A stretch of 64,000 bases of DNA from Bog-756 sp963839925. Its GTDB lineage: Bacteria; Actinomycetota; Acidimicrobiia; Acidimicrobiales; RAAP-2. The translations under genes and the position numbers were made by a program. The DNA is taken from assembly GCA_963839925.1 (NCBI GenBank), contig CAWIWV010000002.1:496001-560000 (forward strand), read 5' to 3'. Shown piece by piece: positions 51,505 through 59,100 of the stretch. Numbering within the stretch: position 1 is the first letter of the stretch; each line of letters begins with the position of its first letter. Under the pieces are notes generated by a model. That model saw nothing but the letters and a program-made list of their open reading frames with translations. It was not told the DNA's origin and searched no databases.

Positions 51505-51587
51505 GAGTCCCCTTTCGACCCTTCGACGTTCCAGCCCCTGGAGGGTGCCGTTCGCCAGGTGAAATCAGAGAGATGCCGCTACGTGGC

Positions 51588-52091
51588 TCAGAGTGTACCC
51601 ACCTCGACGACGTCGCCACCAGCGACGGCCACGTCCGCTTCGGCCACCAGATCGGGTGCGAGCTCTCGGAGCGGGACCAGCACGAACCTCCGCTCCCGCC
51701 AGCGGGGATGGGGCACGATCAAGTCGGGTCGGTCGAATACGACACCGTCGATCCAGATCACGTCGACGTCGAGGGTTCGCGGCCCCCAACGCTGCACCCG
51801 CACCCGTCCGGCTGCCGCCTCGAGCCGACGGCACTCCTCCAACAGGTCGTAGGGGTCGGTACCGGCCGCGGGGGCGAGCTCCACCACCACGTTGAGGAAA
51901 GGATCTTGGTCCGCGGGGCCTCCCATGGGGGACGTCTCGTAGACCCGTGAGACGGCGACCACCGGAGCCCGGCCGCCCGCCCGAAGCTGGTCGACGGCAC
52001 GACGGAGGTGGCCCCACCGGTCCCCGAGGTTGGACCCGAGAGACAGGAAGGCCCGACCGGTCGGCGGCTCGCTCTGGTGGGTACCGGTCAC
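51588..52091 (-). CDS. folK: 6-hydroxymethyl-7,8-dihydropterin pyrophosphokinase
   Basis: Transfers pyrophosphate from ATP to hydroxymethyl-dihydropterin in folate synthesis. The 167-residue protein has FLSLGSNLGDRWGHLRRAV, SRVYETSPMGGPADQDPFLNVVVEL, RWGPRTLDVDVIWID and the PHPRWRERRFVLVPL signature. GTG 52091 overlaps the folB stop as GTGA. It ends 83 bases before the DUF2520-PanC fusion. Confidence 0.96.
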   Translation of the reverse strand: MTGTHQSEPPTGRAFLSLGSNLGDRWGHLRRAVDQLRAGGRAPVVAVSRVYETSPMGGPADQDPFLNVVVELAPAAGTDPYDLLEECRRLEAAAGRVRVQRWGPRTLDVDVIWIDGVVFDRPDLIVPHPRWRERRFVLVPLRELAPDLVAEADVAVAGGDVVEVGTL

Positions 52092-52480
52092 CGGCGTCGG
52101 GTGATCCGGATCCCCACGGTCGCGATGTCGGCGGGCAGCGGGGGTTGCAGTTTGCGAAGGTGCACGGTGACCGCTTCGATCCGCTTGTCCGAGGCGAGGG
52201 CCGCGTCGGCGATCGCCCGGGCGAGCGACTCCAGCAGGCGGAACGACGGAGGTCCTGACACGATCTGCGCCGCCACCTCGGCGATCGCCGCGTAGTCGAC
52301 CGTGTCCGCCAAGACATCGCTGGCGCCCGCCGGACCCAGGTCGGTCTCCACGTCGAGGTCGAGCTCGAAGGGTTGTGGCCTGCTCTGCTCCTCGGGCAGC
52401 ACGCCGTGGGTTCCGATCACCCGCAGACCGCGCAGCTCGATCCGGTCACCGTGGTCGCCCCCGGCGACGCCAATGGTCAG
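52088..52480 (-). CDS. folB: Dihydroneopterin aldolase (CTG start likely)
   Basis: Cleaves dihydroneopterin to hydroxymethyl-dihydropterin in folate synthesis. The family start DRIELRGLRVIGTHGVLPEEQ has no ATG, GTG or TTG before it in frame within a sensible distance. CTG 52480 overlaps the upstream stop as CTGA and gives a 130-residue protein of normal size. Catalytic-type residues are seen in the PEE-Q segment and KLQPPLPADIATVGI near the end. CTG use is an inference shared with ispD. Confidence 0.88.
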   Translation of the reverse strand: MTIGVAGGDHGDRIELRGLRVIGTHGVLPEEQSRPQPFELDLDVETDLGPAGASDVLADTVDYAAIAEVAAQIVSGPPSFRLLESLARAIADAALASDKRIEAVTVHLRKLQPPLPADIATVGIRITRRR

Positions 52481-53034
52481 TGGTCGGCCTCGGCGACCCC
52501 GGGCGAGACCGTGGCTGCCCCCGGGTGAGGGGCGCCCGACGAGATCTCGCTCGCAAACGCGACCAACTCGCGTCCGCTCGGACCCATCGGGTGGCTCGTC
52601 ATGTGTTCGAGCACGGTGATCGCCTGCGGTCCGCTGGTCACCCGACCCGACCACAGGAGGTAGCCGGCCACCGCGCCGGCGATCCGATCGCCGAGCTCCT
52701 CTTGATGGATGAGGATGCGCTCGCCGGAGCTCAGATACCCGTGCATCTCCCGGTAGATGTCCACCAGCACCGCCCGGGTGTCTCCCGACGAAGGGAGCGG
52801 GACGTGCACGCTCGGCAGCTCCTTCTCCTCGTAGGCCTGGAGGTTGTGTGGCGACGGGAGGAGCGAGATGACCCGATTGAACCCCTGGACCTGCAGCCAG
52901 ATGATCTCCTCTTGCCGTCTGACCCTCCGGTGGTTGGGCGCAAAGCCACCCGGCCGCTCGCTCATCGCCAGGCGATCCCTGATCACCCACGTGAAATTGC
53001 GAGGTGGAATCCCCGCTGCCCATTTGCCCTTCAC
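52477..53034 (-). CDS. Degenerate dual-specificity phosphatase-like protein in folate operon
   Basis: A 185-residue protein. The middle resembles a dual-specificity phosphatase: FNRVISLLPSPHNLQAYEE, VPLPSSGDTRAVLVDIYREMHGYLSSGERILIH, then QEELGDRIAGAVAGYLLWSG. Compared with the catalytic loop H-C-x2-G-x2-R, it reads H-Q-E-E-L-G-D-R: the cysteine and glycine are replaced and the arginine is kept, so it is probably not a phosphatase. GTG 53034 overlaps the folP stop as GTGA, and the end overlaps folB as CTGA. Its place inside the folate string suggests a role tied to that pathway; function unknown. Confidence 0.78.
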   Translation of the reverse strand: MKGKWAAGIPPRNFTWVIRDRLAMSERPGGFAPNHRRVRRQEEIIWLQVQGFNRVISLLPSPHNLQAYEEKELPSVHVPLPSSGDTRAVLVDIYREMHGYLSSGERILIHQEELGDRIAGAVAGYLLWSGRVTSGPQAITVLEHMTSHPMGPSGRELVAFASEISSGAPHPGAATVSPGVAEADH

Positions 53035-53834
53035 GACCCGACCTCCTCGAACCCCAACTGCCCGACCAGAGCGGCGGCTTGGACCGTCGCTGCGACATCA
53101 TGAACCCGCACCATCTTCGCCCCCTGGGTCATCGCCCAGACCGCCGTCGCCAGCGACCCCGGCAGACGTTCGGCGACCGGAACGGACGAGTCGAGCGAGC
53201 CGAGGAAGCTCTTCCGGCTGGTTCCGACCATCACCGGATAGCCGGTGGCGACGAGCTCGGCCAGCGACGCCAGCAGGGTGAGATTGTGATCCACCGTCTT
53301 TCCGAACCCGATACCCGGGTCGATCCAGACCTCGGTGACGCCCGCCCGTTTCGCCTGAGCGGCCCGCTCGGCCAACATGGCAGCGACCTCCCGAGCGACG
53401 TCTTCATAGTGCGGATCCTGCTGCATGGTCTCGGGGGTGCCCTTCCGATGCATGGCCACCCACCCGACCCCGTGGTGTGCAGCGACCGGCCAGAGGGAGG
53501 CCGAGACGTCGTTGATCAGCGAAGCGCCGGCGGCGACCGCCGCGTCGGCCACGGCGTCCTTGGTGGTGTCGATCGACACCCTGGTCCGGCCGGCCAACGC
53601 GGCGACGACCGGGATGACCCGGCGCAGCTCTTCGTCCACCGAGACGGGTGCCGCCCCCGGTCGGGTCGACTCCCCGCCGACATCCACCAGGTCGGCTCCC
53701 TCGTCGATCATCTGATGGGCTCTGGCAATCGCCTCTTCCCGCTCGAACCAACTTCCGCCGTCGGAGAACGAATCCGGGGTCACGTTGAGGATCCCCATCA
53801 CCAGTGGTCGGTCCTCGCGGGTCGGAAAGGGCAT
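53031..53834 (-). CDS. folP: Dihydropteroate synthase
   Basis: Joins hydroxymethyl-dihydropterin pyrophosphate with p-aminobenzoate; the target of sulfonamides. The 267-residue TIM-barrel protein has GILNVTPDSFSDGG, GADLVDVGGESTRPGA, RVSIDTTKDAVADAA, INDVSA and the C-terminal GTSRKSFLG and VRVHDVAATVQAA. ATG 53834. It follows folE by 76 bases and overlaps the phosphatase-like gene by four bases. Confidence 0.96.
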   Translation of the reverse strand: MPFPTREDRPLVMGILNVTPDSFSDGGSWFEREEAIARAHQMIDEGADLVDVGGESTRPGAAPVSVDEELRRVIPVVAALAGRTRVSIDTTKDAVADAAVAAGASLINDVSASLWPVAAHHGVGWVAMHRKGTPETMQQDPHYEDVAREVAAMLAERAAQAKRAGVTEVWIDPGIGFGKTVDHNLTLLASLAELVATGYPVMVGTSRKSFLGSLDSSVPVAERLPGSLATAVWAMTQGAKMVRVHDVAATVQAAALVGQLGFEEVGS

Positions 53835-53910
53835 GAGGACACAGAGTAAACCAGCCCGCAGAGCGCCGCTTTCGGTGCAGGTCGTGGGGCCGGCCGCACG
53901 CGATCCGGTT

Positions 53911-54495
53911 TCAGCGGTTCCGATTCAGGGGTCCCGACACGAACTGCATGGCCTCCATCCGGGTAGCCGCGTCGCTTCGGAAGAGTCCTCGGACGGCCGA
54001 GGTGATCGTCGAGGTGCCCGACTTCTTCACCCCTCGCATCGACATGCACAGGTGCTCTGCGTCGACCACGACCAGGACGCCGCGCGGGTCGAGCGCCGCT
54101 TCGATCGCGTCTGCGATCTCGGTGGTCATCCGCTCTTGCACTTGGAGCCTCTTTGCGTAGCCGTCGACCAGACGCGCGATCTTCGAGAGTCCGGTGATCC
54201 GCCCGTCCTCACCGGGAATGTACGCGACGTGCGCCTTGCCGATGAAGGGAATCAGATGGTGTTCGCAGAGCGAGGCGAAGGGGATGTCGCGCACCATCAC
54301 CATCTCGTCGTGATCGGCGGCGAACGTCACCTCGAGATGGTCGGCGGGATTCTCGCCGAAGCCCGCGAACAGCTCCTCGTACATCCGGGCAACCCGGACG
54401 GGCGTCTTGAGCAACCCGTCTCGGTTGGGATCCTCGCCGAGGGCCTCGAGCAGTTCGGAGATCGCGCGCTCGATGCGTGCCGTGTCGACGGTCAT
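53911..54495 (-). CDS. folE: GTP cyclohydrolase I
   Basis: Opens GTP to dihydroneopterin triphosphate, the first step of folate synthesis. The 194-residue protein has RMYEELFAGF, FASLCEHHLIPFIGKAHVAYIP (zinc Cys and His), LSKIARLVDGYAKRLQVQERMT and EHLCMSMRGVKKSGT with the second zinc cysteine. ATG 54495 is 15 bases after the hpt stop. Length and motifs are normal. Confidence 0.97.
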   Translation of the reverse strand: MTVDTARIERAISELLEALGEDPNRDGLLKTPVRVARMYEELFAGFGENPADHLEVTFAADHDEMVMVRDIPFASLCEHHLIPFIGKAHVAYIPGEDGRITGLSKIARLVDGYAKRLQVQERMTTEIADAIEAALDPRGVLVVVDAEHLCMSMRGVKKSGTSTITSAVRGLFRSDAATRMEAMQFVSGPLNRNR

Positions 54496-54510
54496 CCGGC
54501 TGACACCGCC

Positions 54511-55062
54511 CTAGCGCGAGGTGTCTGAGTGGGCGTAGATCGCGGGAAGATTTCGCAGGCGCTCGGCGACATCGAGGCCATATCCCACCACGAACTCGGC
54601 GGGGATGTGAAACCCGACGTAGCGCAAGTCGGTGTCTGTGCGTTGCTGGCCGTCCTTCACCAGCAGCGCACAGACCTCCAGGCTGGCCGGGCCCCGTGCC
54701 AGCAGATACCGCTGCAGGTAGTTGAGGGTGAGCCCACTGTCGACGATGTCCTCCACCACGAGCACGTGGCGCTCGTACAGATCGACGTCGAGGTCCTTCA
54801 CGATCCGCACGACACCTGACGTCCGAGTGGCGCTCCCGTAGGACGAGACGGCCATGAAGTCGATGTCGACCGGCAGGTTGATCGCCCGTGACAGGTCGGC
54901 CATGAACATGAACGCACCCTTGAGCACGCCCACGAGTAACGGGGGCCGACCTTCGTAGTCAGCAGTGATCTGCGCACCCAGTTCGGCGATCCGGGCCTGG
55001 AGAACGGGTTCGGAGACGAGCACCCTTCCGACGTCCGATGGAAGCTCCAGGGGCTGGGTCAC
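54511..55062 (-). CDS. hpt: Hypoxanthine phosphoribosyltransferase
   Basis: Salvages hypoxanthine and guanine with PRPP. The 183-residue protein has LLVGVLKGAFMFMADLSRAI, the short SSYGS loop, the PRPP motif VLVVEDIVDSGLTLNYL and the C-terminal YVGFHIPAEFVVGYGLD. GTG 55062. It lies between tilS and folE. The ftsH gene that sits in this neighbourhood in mycobacteria is absent here. Confidence 0.96.
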   Translation of the reverse strand: MTQPLELPSDVGRVLVSEPVLQARIAELGAQITADYEGRPPLLVGVLKGAFMFMADLSRAINLPVDIDFMAVSSYGSATRTSGVVRIVKDLDVDLYERHVLVVEDIVDSGLTLNYLQRYLLARGPASLEVCALLVKDGQQRTDTDLRYVGFHIPAEFVVGYGLDVAERLRNLPAIYAHSDTSR

Positions 55063-55097
55063 CGGCGCGACTGTATCCGCGCACTGTTCGCGACGAG

Positions 55098-56060
55098 TCA
55101 GTCTCCGTCGCGCGGGGTCACCGAGAGGCGACCACGACTCCGCCTCACCACCCGTCCACCGGGAATCTCGGTCGCTCGCCGGTGCTTCCGAGCGACCTCG
55201 AGCACCCGATCGACCGCGTCGAGCGGGGGCGGGTAGGGACCTTCCCCTGCGAGCCAGTCCCGCACGCTCCGGCGGCCGACGGAGCTCGGCGCTGCGGCCA
55301 ACGCCGCCGCGGCCTCGGGGTCGACCAACGACGAAACCGCGTCGAGGATGTCGGCATCGCCGGCGAGCACTGCGGCCTGCCGGGCCAGGATGGGCACCAC
55401 GTCGCGGCCGGCGATCGCCGAGCAGAGCGGCAACAGCTCGTGGCGCACCCGGTTGCGCACGAACCGGGGATCGTCGTTCGACGGGTCTCGAATCGGCACC
55501 AGATCGAGCTGGTCGCAGAGTGCTTCGGTCTCGGCCCGACGAAGGGCGAGGATCGGATGGCGCGGGCCACTTTTCATGGCGGCGAGACCATGGACGCCCG
55601 CACCCCGAAGCAGGTTGGCGAGCACGGTCTCTGCCTGATCGTCTGCGGTGTGCCCGGTCGCAGCGTCCGGGCCGAGGATGCCGTGCCGGGCGGCTCGTGC
55701 CCGAGCCTCGAGGTTCGGACCCGGAGCCACCACGACTCGCTCCGATCGGAACGACGCACCGAAGCGCTGCGCCGCGTCGGCGACTACTCCGGCCTCGGCG
55801 GCCGAATCAGGACGCAGCCCGTGGTCCACGTGCACGGCGGTGACCGTGCATCCAGCCGCAACCGCCAACACCAGCAGGCTCAGGGAGTCCGCACCACCCG
55901 AGACGCCGCACACCAGCGCCGACCCGGGATCGGGAAAGGTGCAGCGTTGGAGAAGCGCGAGGAGACGGTGATCGGACAGATCGGACAGATCGGACAGAGC
56001 GTTCGACCCCGGGCCGAGACCGGCCGGGGTGAGGTCAGCCCGAGAGGGCGGGGGCGGCAC
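55098..56060 (-). CDS. tilS: tRNA(Ile)-lysidine synthase
   Basis: Converts C34 of the AUA-reading tRNA-Ile to lysidine using ATP and lysine. About 320 residues: PP-loop VCGVSGGADSLSLLVLA, HVDHGLRPDSAAEA, GHTADDQAETVLANLLRGAG and the helical DPSNDDPRFVRNRVRHELLP. No ATG lies near the start. GTG 56060 overlaps the metalloprotease gene by 26 bases and is chosen as the nearest standard start. A threefold 9-base repeat encoding Leu-Ser-Asp lies just before the catalytic domain. Confidence 0.9.
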   Translation of the reverse strand: MPPPPSRADLTPAGLGPGSNALSDLSDLSDHRLLALLQRCTFPDPGSALVCGVSGGADSLSLLVLAVAAGCTVTAVHVDHGLRPDSAAEAGVVADAAQRFGASFRSERVVVAPGPNLEARARAARHGILGPDAATGHTADDQAETVLANLLRGAGVHGLAAMKSGPRHPILALRRAETEALCDQLDLVPIRDPSNDDPRFVRNRVRHELLPLCSAIAGRDVVPILARQAAVLAGDADILDAVSSLVDPEAAAALAAAPSSVGRRSVRDWLAGEGPYPPPLDAVDRVLEVARKHRRATEIPGGRVVRRSRGRLSVTPRDGD

Positions 56061-57201
56061 CGACACGGGAGATCCAGTCCGAGGGGTTACGGATCTCGAC
56101 CAGGGAGGGGAGCCACTCCGGACCGCGCCACGCACGGTCGAGAAGCTCGGGACCGCCGGAATCCTCGACCGCCTCGATGAACCGCTCCCCTTCCTCGTAC
56201 TGGCGGAGCTTGGCCTCGAGCCCGATGAGCTGTTGGAGCAGTCGGGCCGGTCCGCGGGCCTGCTTGCGTCGCCGCCGGAGCACCTCGGAGAACTGCGCCG
56301 CGCTGGGGATGGCCGAAGCGCCGGCACGATCCATGGTGACGTCACCGTGGCCTTCGAGCAGGCTCATCAACGCCTGGATGCGATGCAAACCCTGAAGCTG
56401 TTCGGGAGTGGCGACGAGACCGAGCGCCCCGTTGTCCCGGAGCGGGTTGCGTCCGGCGCGGATCTCCTCGGTCATCCGGCGCAGTGCCTCGGCCAGACGG
56501 GAGGGATCCGGTTCGAGGGAGCCGATCCCGTCCTCGACCAGGGACACGAAGTAGTCGCGCATCCAGGGGATTGCGGTGAACTGGCAACGGTGGGTGACCT
56601 CGTGGAGTGCCAACCAGAGACGGAACTGGCGCGGATCGAACCCGTGCTGCTGTTCCAGCGCCACCACGTTCGGTCCGACGAAGTAGACCAGGTCCTGGTC
56701 CTCGACGGATTCCTCGGTGAGCAACAGGTCGTACTGGCCGAGCACGCGGGTGGACAGCCACCCGAGCACCAGGCCCATCTGGGTGCCGGTCGCGATCCGA
56801 CCCGCGCTTGCCAACGGGCCGGCAAGGCGCCGGGTCAGCTCGTTGGTCGGCACCATCCGGGCAGGGTCCAGCTTCTCGAGGTGGGGCCCCACCAGGCGCT
56901 GGAAGCTCGAGACGTTGGCGCGCACCCAACCGGCGCGGTCGGTGACCCGGGCCCGAGCAGCCCCCGAGGCGGAGCGTAGACCGGTGGACTCGGCGACCAG
57001 CTCCTCGGCTTGGGCGGTGAGCTCCTCGAAATCGGCCTGTAGGAGATCGGATCGGTAGGGGGCCGGGAGTCTGTTGCGGTTGCCGACCCAGCCGGCGACC
57101 CGCTCGGCGGTATCCCAGGCGATCGCATCACCACCCGCCGGGCGTACCTTCGTCTCGATGGCCGATTCCAATGCGACCACCGCCCCTCCGACCTCACTCA
57201 C
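56035..57201 (-). CDS. Zinc-dependent metalloprotease-like protein (DUF2342)
   Basis: A 388-residue protein of the actinobacterial family sometimes called 'coenzyme F420 biosynthesis-associated'. It has the zinc motif LHEVTHRCQF, with QYDLLLTEE and LVYFVGPNVV before it and LEGHGDVTMDRAG after it. GTG 57201. It lies just upstream of tilS, with which it overlaps by 26 bases, the same order as in mycobacteria. The target protein is unknown; no signal peptide is seen, so it is probably cytoplasmic. Confidence 0.88.
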   Translation of the reverse strand: MSEVGGAVVALESAIETKVRPAGGDAIAWDTAERVAGWVGNRNRLPAPYRSDLLQADFEELTAQAEELVAESTGLRSASGAARARVTDRAGWVRANVSSFQRLVGPHLEKLDPARMVPTNELTRRLAGPLASAGRIATGTQMGLVLGWLSTRVLGQYDLLLTEESVEDQDLVYFVGPNVVALEQQHGFDPRQFRLWLALHEVTHRCQFTAIPWMRDYFVSLVEDGIGSLEPDPSRLAEALRRMTEEIRAGRNPLRDNGALGLVATPEQLQGLHRIQALMSLLEGHGDVTMDRAGASAIPSAAQFSEVLRRRRKQARGPARLLQQLIGLEAKLRQYEEGERFIEAVEDSGGPELLDRAWRGPEWLPSLVEIRNPSDWISRVGAAPALSG

Positions 57202-57267
57202 GCCGACCAGTGTAGGGACGTGGGCCGGCCGAGGGCGTCCACCCCCGGCCGATGGCCGGGACGAAGC

Positions 57268-57591
57268 TCAGTTGGCCCGTTGGGCGCTCTCGTTCTGCAA
57301 GGCGTCGGCGACCCGCTTGATCAGCGCGTCGGGTACTCGGTCCTTGCAACGCATGGCGATGACTTTGCGGAGCTCGGTCTCGAACCCGTAGGCGCCCACG
57401 CAGGGACCGCACAGGTCGAGATGCCGGGCGATCTCGACCCGCCGGACCTCGGTGAGTTCGCCGTCGAGATAGGAGTACAGGCGTTCGATCGTCTCGTCAC
57501 AGCCGACGAAACCGGCGACCTCCGGGCGGTCACCGCCCGGCTCGCTGCGATCCGATCCCATCGGACCGCCTGGAACTTGCCGATCTCCCAC
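57268..57591 (-). CDS. rsrA: Zinc-binding anti-sigma factor (RsrA-like)
   Basis: A 107-residue partner that holds the preceding sigma factor inactive until thiol stress. It has the ZAS motif: CDETIERLYSYLDGEL followed by HLDLCGPC (His-x3-Cys-x2-Cys). GTG 57591 is preferred because TAGGAG lies 8 bases before it; ATG 57561 is possible. It starts 11 bases after the sigma factor stop. By analogy with SigR/RsrA and SigH/RshA it should release zinc and the sigma factor on disulfide formation. Confidence 0.88.
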   Translation of the reverse strand: MGDRQVPGGPMGSDRSEPGGDRPEVAGFVGCDETIERLYSYLDGELTEVRRVEIARHLDLCGPCVGAYGFETELRKVIAMRCKDRVPDALIKRVADALQNESAQRAN

Positions 57592-57602
57592 TGCTTCGAC
57601 TC

Positions 57603-58181
57603 CTACCTTGCCTTGTCCCCGGCACCGACCAAGCCTCGTGCGATACCACGATCTGCCAACGCCTTCTGCAGCGCTTTTCTTCCTCGGTGGATGCGGCTCA
57701 TCACGGTTCCGATGGGTACATCGGTGATTTCCGCGATTTCCTTGTACGAGAACCCTTCGACGTCGGCGAGGAGCACAGCCAGCCGGAAGGTGTCCGGAAG
57801 CGACTCGATGGCCTCCTTCACGTCGGTGTCGGTGAAGCGGTCGAGCGCCTCGTCCTCCGCACTCCTCCCGGTTCCGCCCCCTCGATCGGCGGAGAGGTGA
57901 TGGTAGAGGTAGAGGTCTTCGACGTCCTCGACGTCGGCGATCTCCGGCCGGCGCTTCTTGGCTCGGTAGGTGTTGATGTAGGTGTTGGTCAGGATCCGGT
58001 AGAGCCAGGCCTTGAGATTGGTGCCGGCCTCGAAGGTGGCAAAGGCCCGATAGGCCTTGAGGTAGGTCTCCTGCACGAGGTCTTCGGCGTCGGCGGGGTT
58101 CCGGGTCATCCGGAGCGCCGCGGTGTAGAGCGCAGGCATGTACTCCATCGCGAGATCGGAGAACGACGCCTGATCGGCCAT
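57603..58181 (-). CDS. sigH: ECF sigma factor, SigH/SigR type
   Basis: Directs RNA polymerase to oxidative (thiol) stress promoters. About 192 residues from ATG 58181 (MADQASFSDLAMEYMPAL). Region 2 has RNPADAEDLVQETYLKAYRAF and TNLKAWLYRILTNTYINTYR. Region 4 has ESLPDTFRLAVLLADVEGFSYKEIA and VPIGTVMSRIHRGRKALQ. The wording is that of the SigH/SigR group and the next gene is an RsrA-like anti-sigma factor. No GGAAT-type autoregulatory promoter was found in the short upstream gap. Confidence 0.92.
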   Translation of the reverse strand: MADQASFSDLAMEYMPALYTAALRMTRNPADAEDLVQETYLKAYRAFATFEAGTNLKAWLYRILTNTYINTYRAKKRRPEIADVEDVEDLYLYHHLSADRGGGTGRSAEDEALDRFTDTDVKEAIESLPDTFRLAVLLADVEGFSYKEIAEITDVPIGTVMSRIHRGRKALQKALADRGIARGLVGAGDKAR

Positions 58182-58253
58182 CCGAAAACCATACAAGCCT
58201 GACGCCGCGGCCGATACGGGCCGAACCGGCGACCGGTGCGGGTCAGGACCGGG

Positions 58254-58778
58254 TCAGGACTCCGAGGACTTCGGGGCCGGCCGCCAGAACCCGGCGAGCA
58301 GGGCGCCCGCACCTCCGACGCCGCCGATCAGGGCGATCACCAGACCGGTCCATCCCCACAGCGAGGTCAGTTTGAAGGCGTGGTCGAGGCTCCACTGGCC
58401 CGGACCGACGATCGCCAACAGGAAACCGGAGATGGTCAGGACCATCACGTACTCCCACCCTTCACCGGGCCGGAAGATGAAGAAGCCGTTGTGCAAGTGG
58501 TTGGTGATCCAGGCGACCAGCATCACCCCGACCACACCGGCGCCGCCGAACGGGGTGAGCAGTCCGAGGACGAGCAGCCCTCCCGCACCGATCTCGGTGA
58601 GGCTCGCGGTCCACGCATGCAACCAGCCCGGCTTCATCCCGAGACTCTCGAACCAGCGACCGGTCCCTGCGATCTTGCCGCCACCGAAGATGTGATTGAC
58701 ACCGTGCGCGATGAAGACCGCTCCGATCGCAATCCTGAACACCAGCAACGCAAGGTCGACCGCGTGGACGTTGGCCAT
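58254..58778 (-). CDS. DoxX-family membrane protein
   Basis: A 174-residue integral membrane protein with four hydrophobic segments. ATG 58778 opens ANVHAVDLALLVFRIAIGAVFIAHG; HGVNHIFGGGKIAGTGRWFESLG and LTEIGAGGLLVLGLLTPFGG are typical of the DoxX/DUF417-like family. In mycobacteria a DoxX member joins redox complexes, but the role here is not shown. It is third in a probable operon after the acyl-CoA ligase and the 102-residue protein. Confidence 0.88.
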   Translation of the reverse strand: MANVHAVDLALLVFRIAIGAVFIAHGVNHIFGGGKIAGTGRWFESLGMKPGWLHAWTASLTEIGAGGLLVLGLLTPFGGAGVVGVMLVAWITNHLHNGFFIFRPGEGWEYVMVLTISGFLLAIVGPGQWSLDHAFKLTSLWGWTGLVIALIGGVGGAGALLAGFWRPAPKSSES

Positions 58779-58791
58779 GGTGACGATCCCT

Positions 58792-59100
58792 TCAGTCAGA
58801 CGCCGGCAGCGCTTTGGCCGACTTGATCTCGAGCGCGGTCCCGTCGAGGGAGAGCGCACCGTCTCCGGGCTTGGTGCAGAGCACCTCGACGGTTCCCTCG
58901 GCGTCGGTATAGCGCTTCCCGAGCAGGGTGCTCCCCGCCTGATCGGGAGCCATTGCAAGACCGCTCGCCGGATCCTCGTCCAACGTGATCACGGAGACGC
59001 CCCCGCAGGCCAGGTCGTGATCGCCTGATCCCTTGACCACCACGATCTCGGTCTCGCTGATCTGGCTCTTCAATCGCAACCCGGGCTTGAGATCCATCAT
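58792..59100 (-). CDS. Conserved 102-residue protein, function unknown
   Basis: Starts MMDLKPGLRLKSQ and has TEIVVVKG, a single central cysteine in DLACGGV, then LLGKRYTDAEGTVEVLCTKPG and the end ALPASD. I recall similar small proteins in other actinobacteria next to acyl-CoA ligases, but no function is known. Its ATG overlaps the ligase stop as ATGA, so translation is coupled. The C-terminal cysteine and the conserved CGG might bind a metal; this is speculation. Confidence 0.78.
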   Translation of the reverse strand: MMDLKPGLRLKSQISETEIVVVKGSGDHDLACGGVSVITLDEDPASGLAMAPDQAGSTLLGKRYTDAEGTVEVLCTKPGDGALSLDGTALEIKSAKALPASD

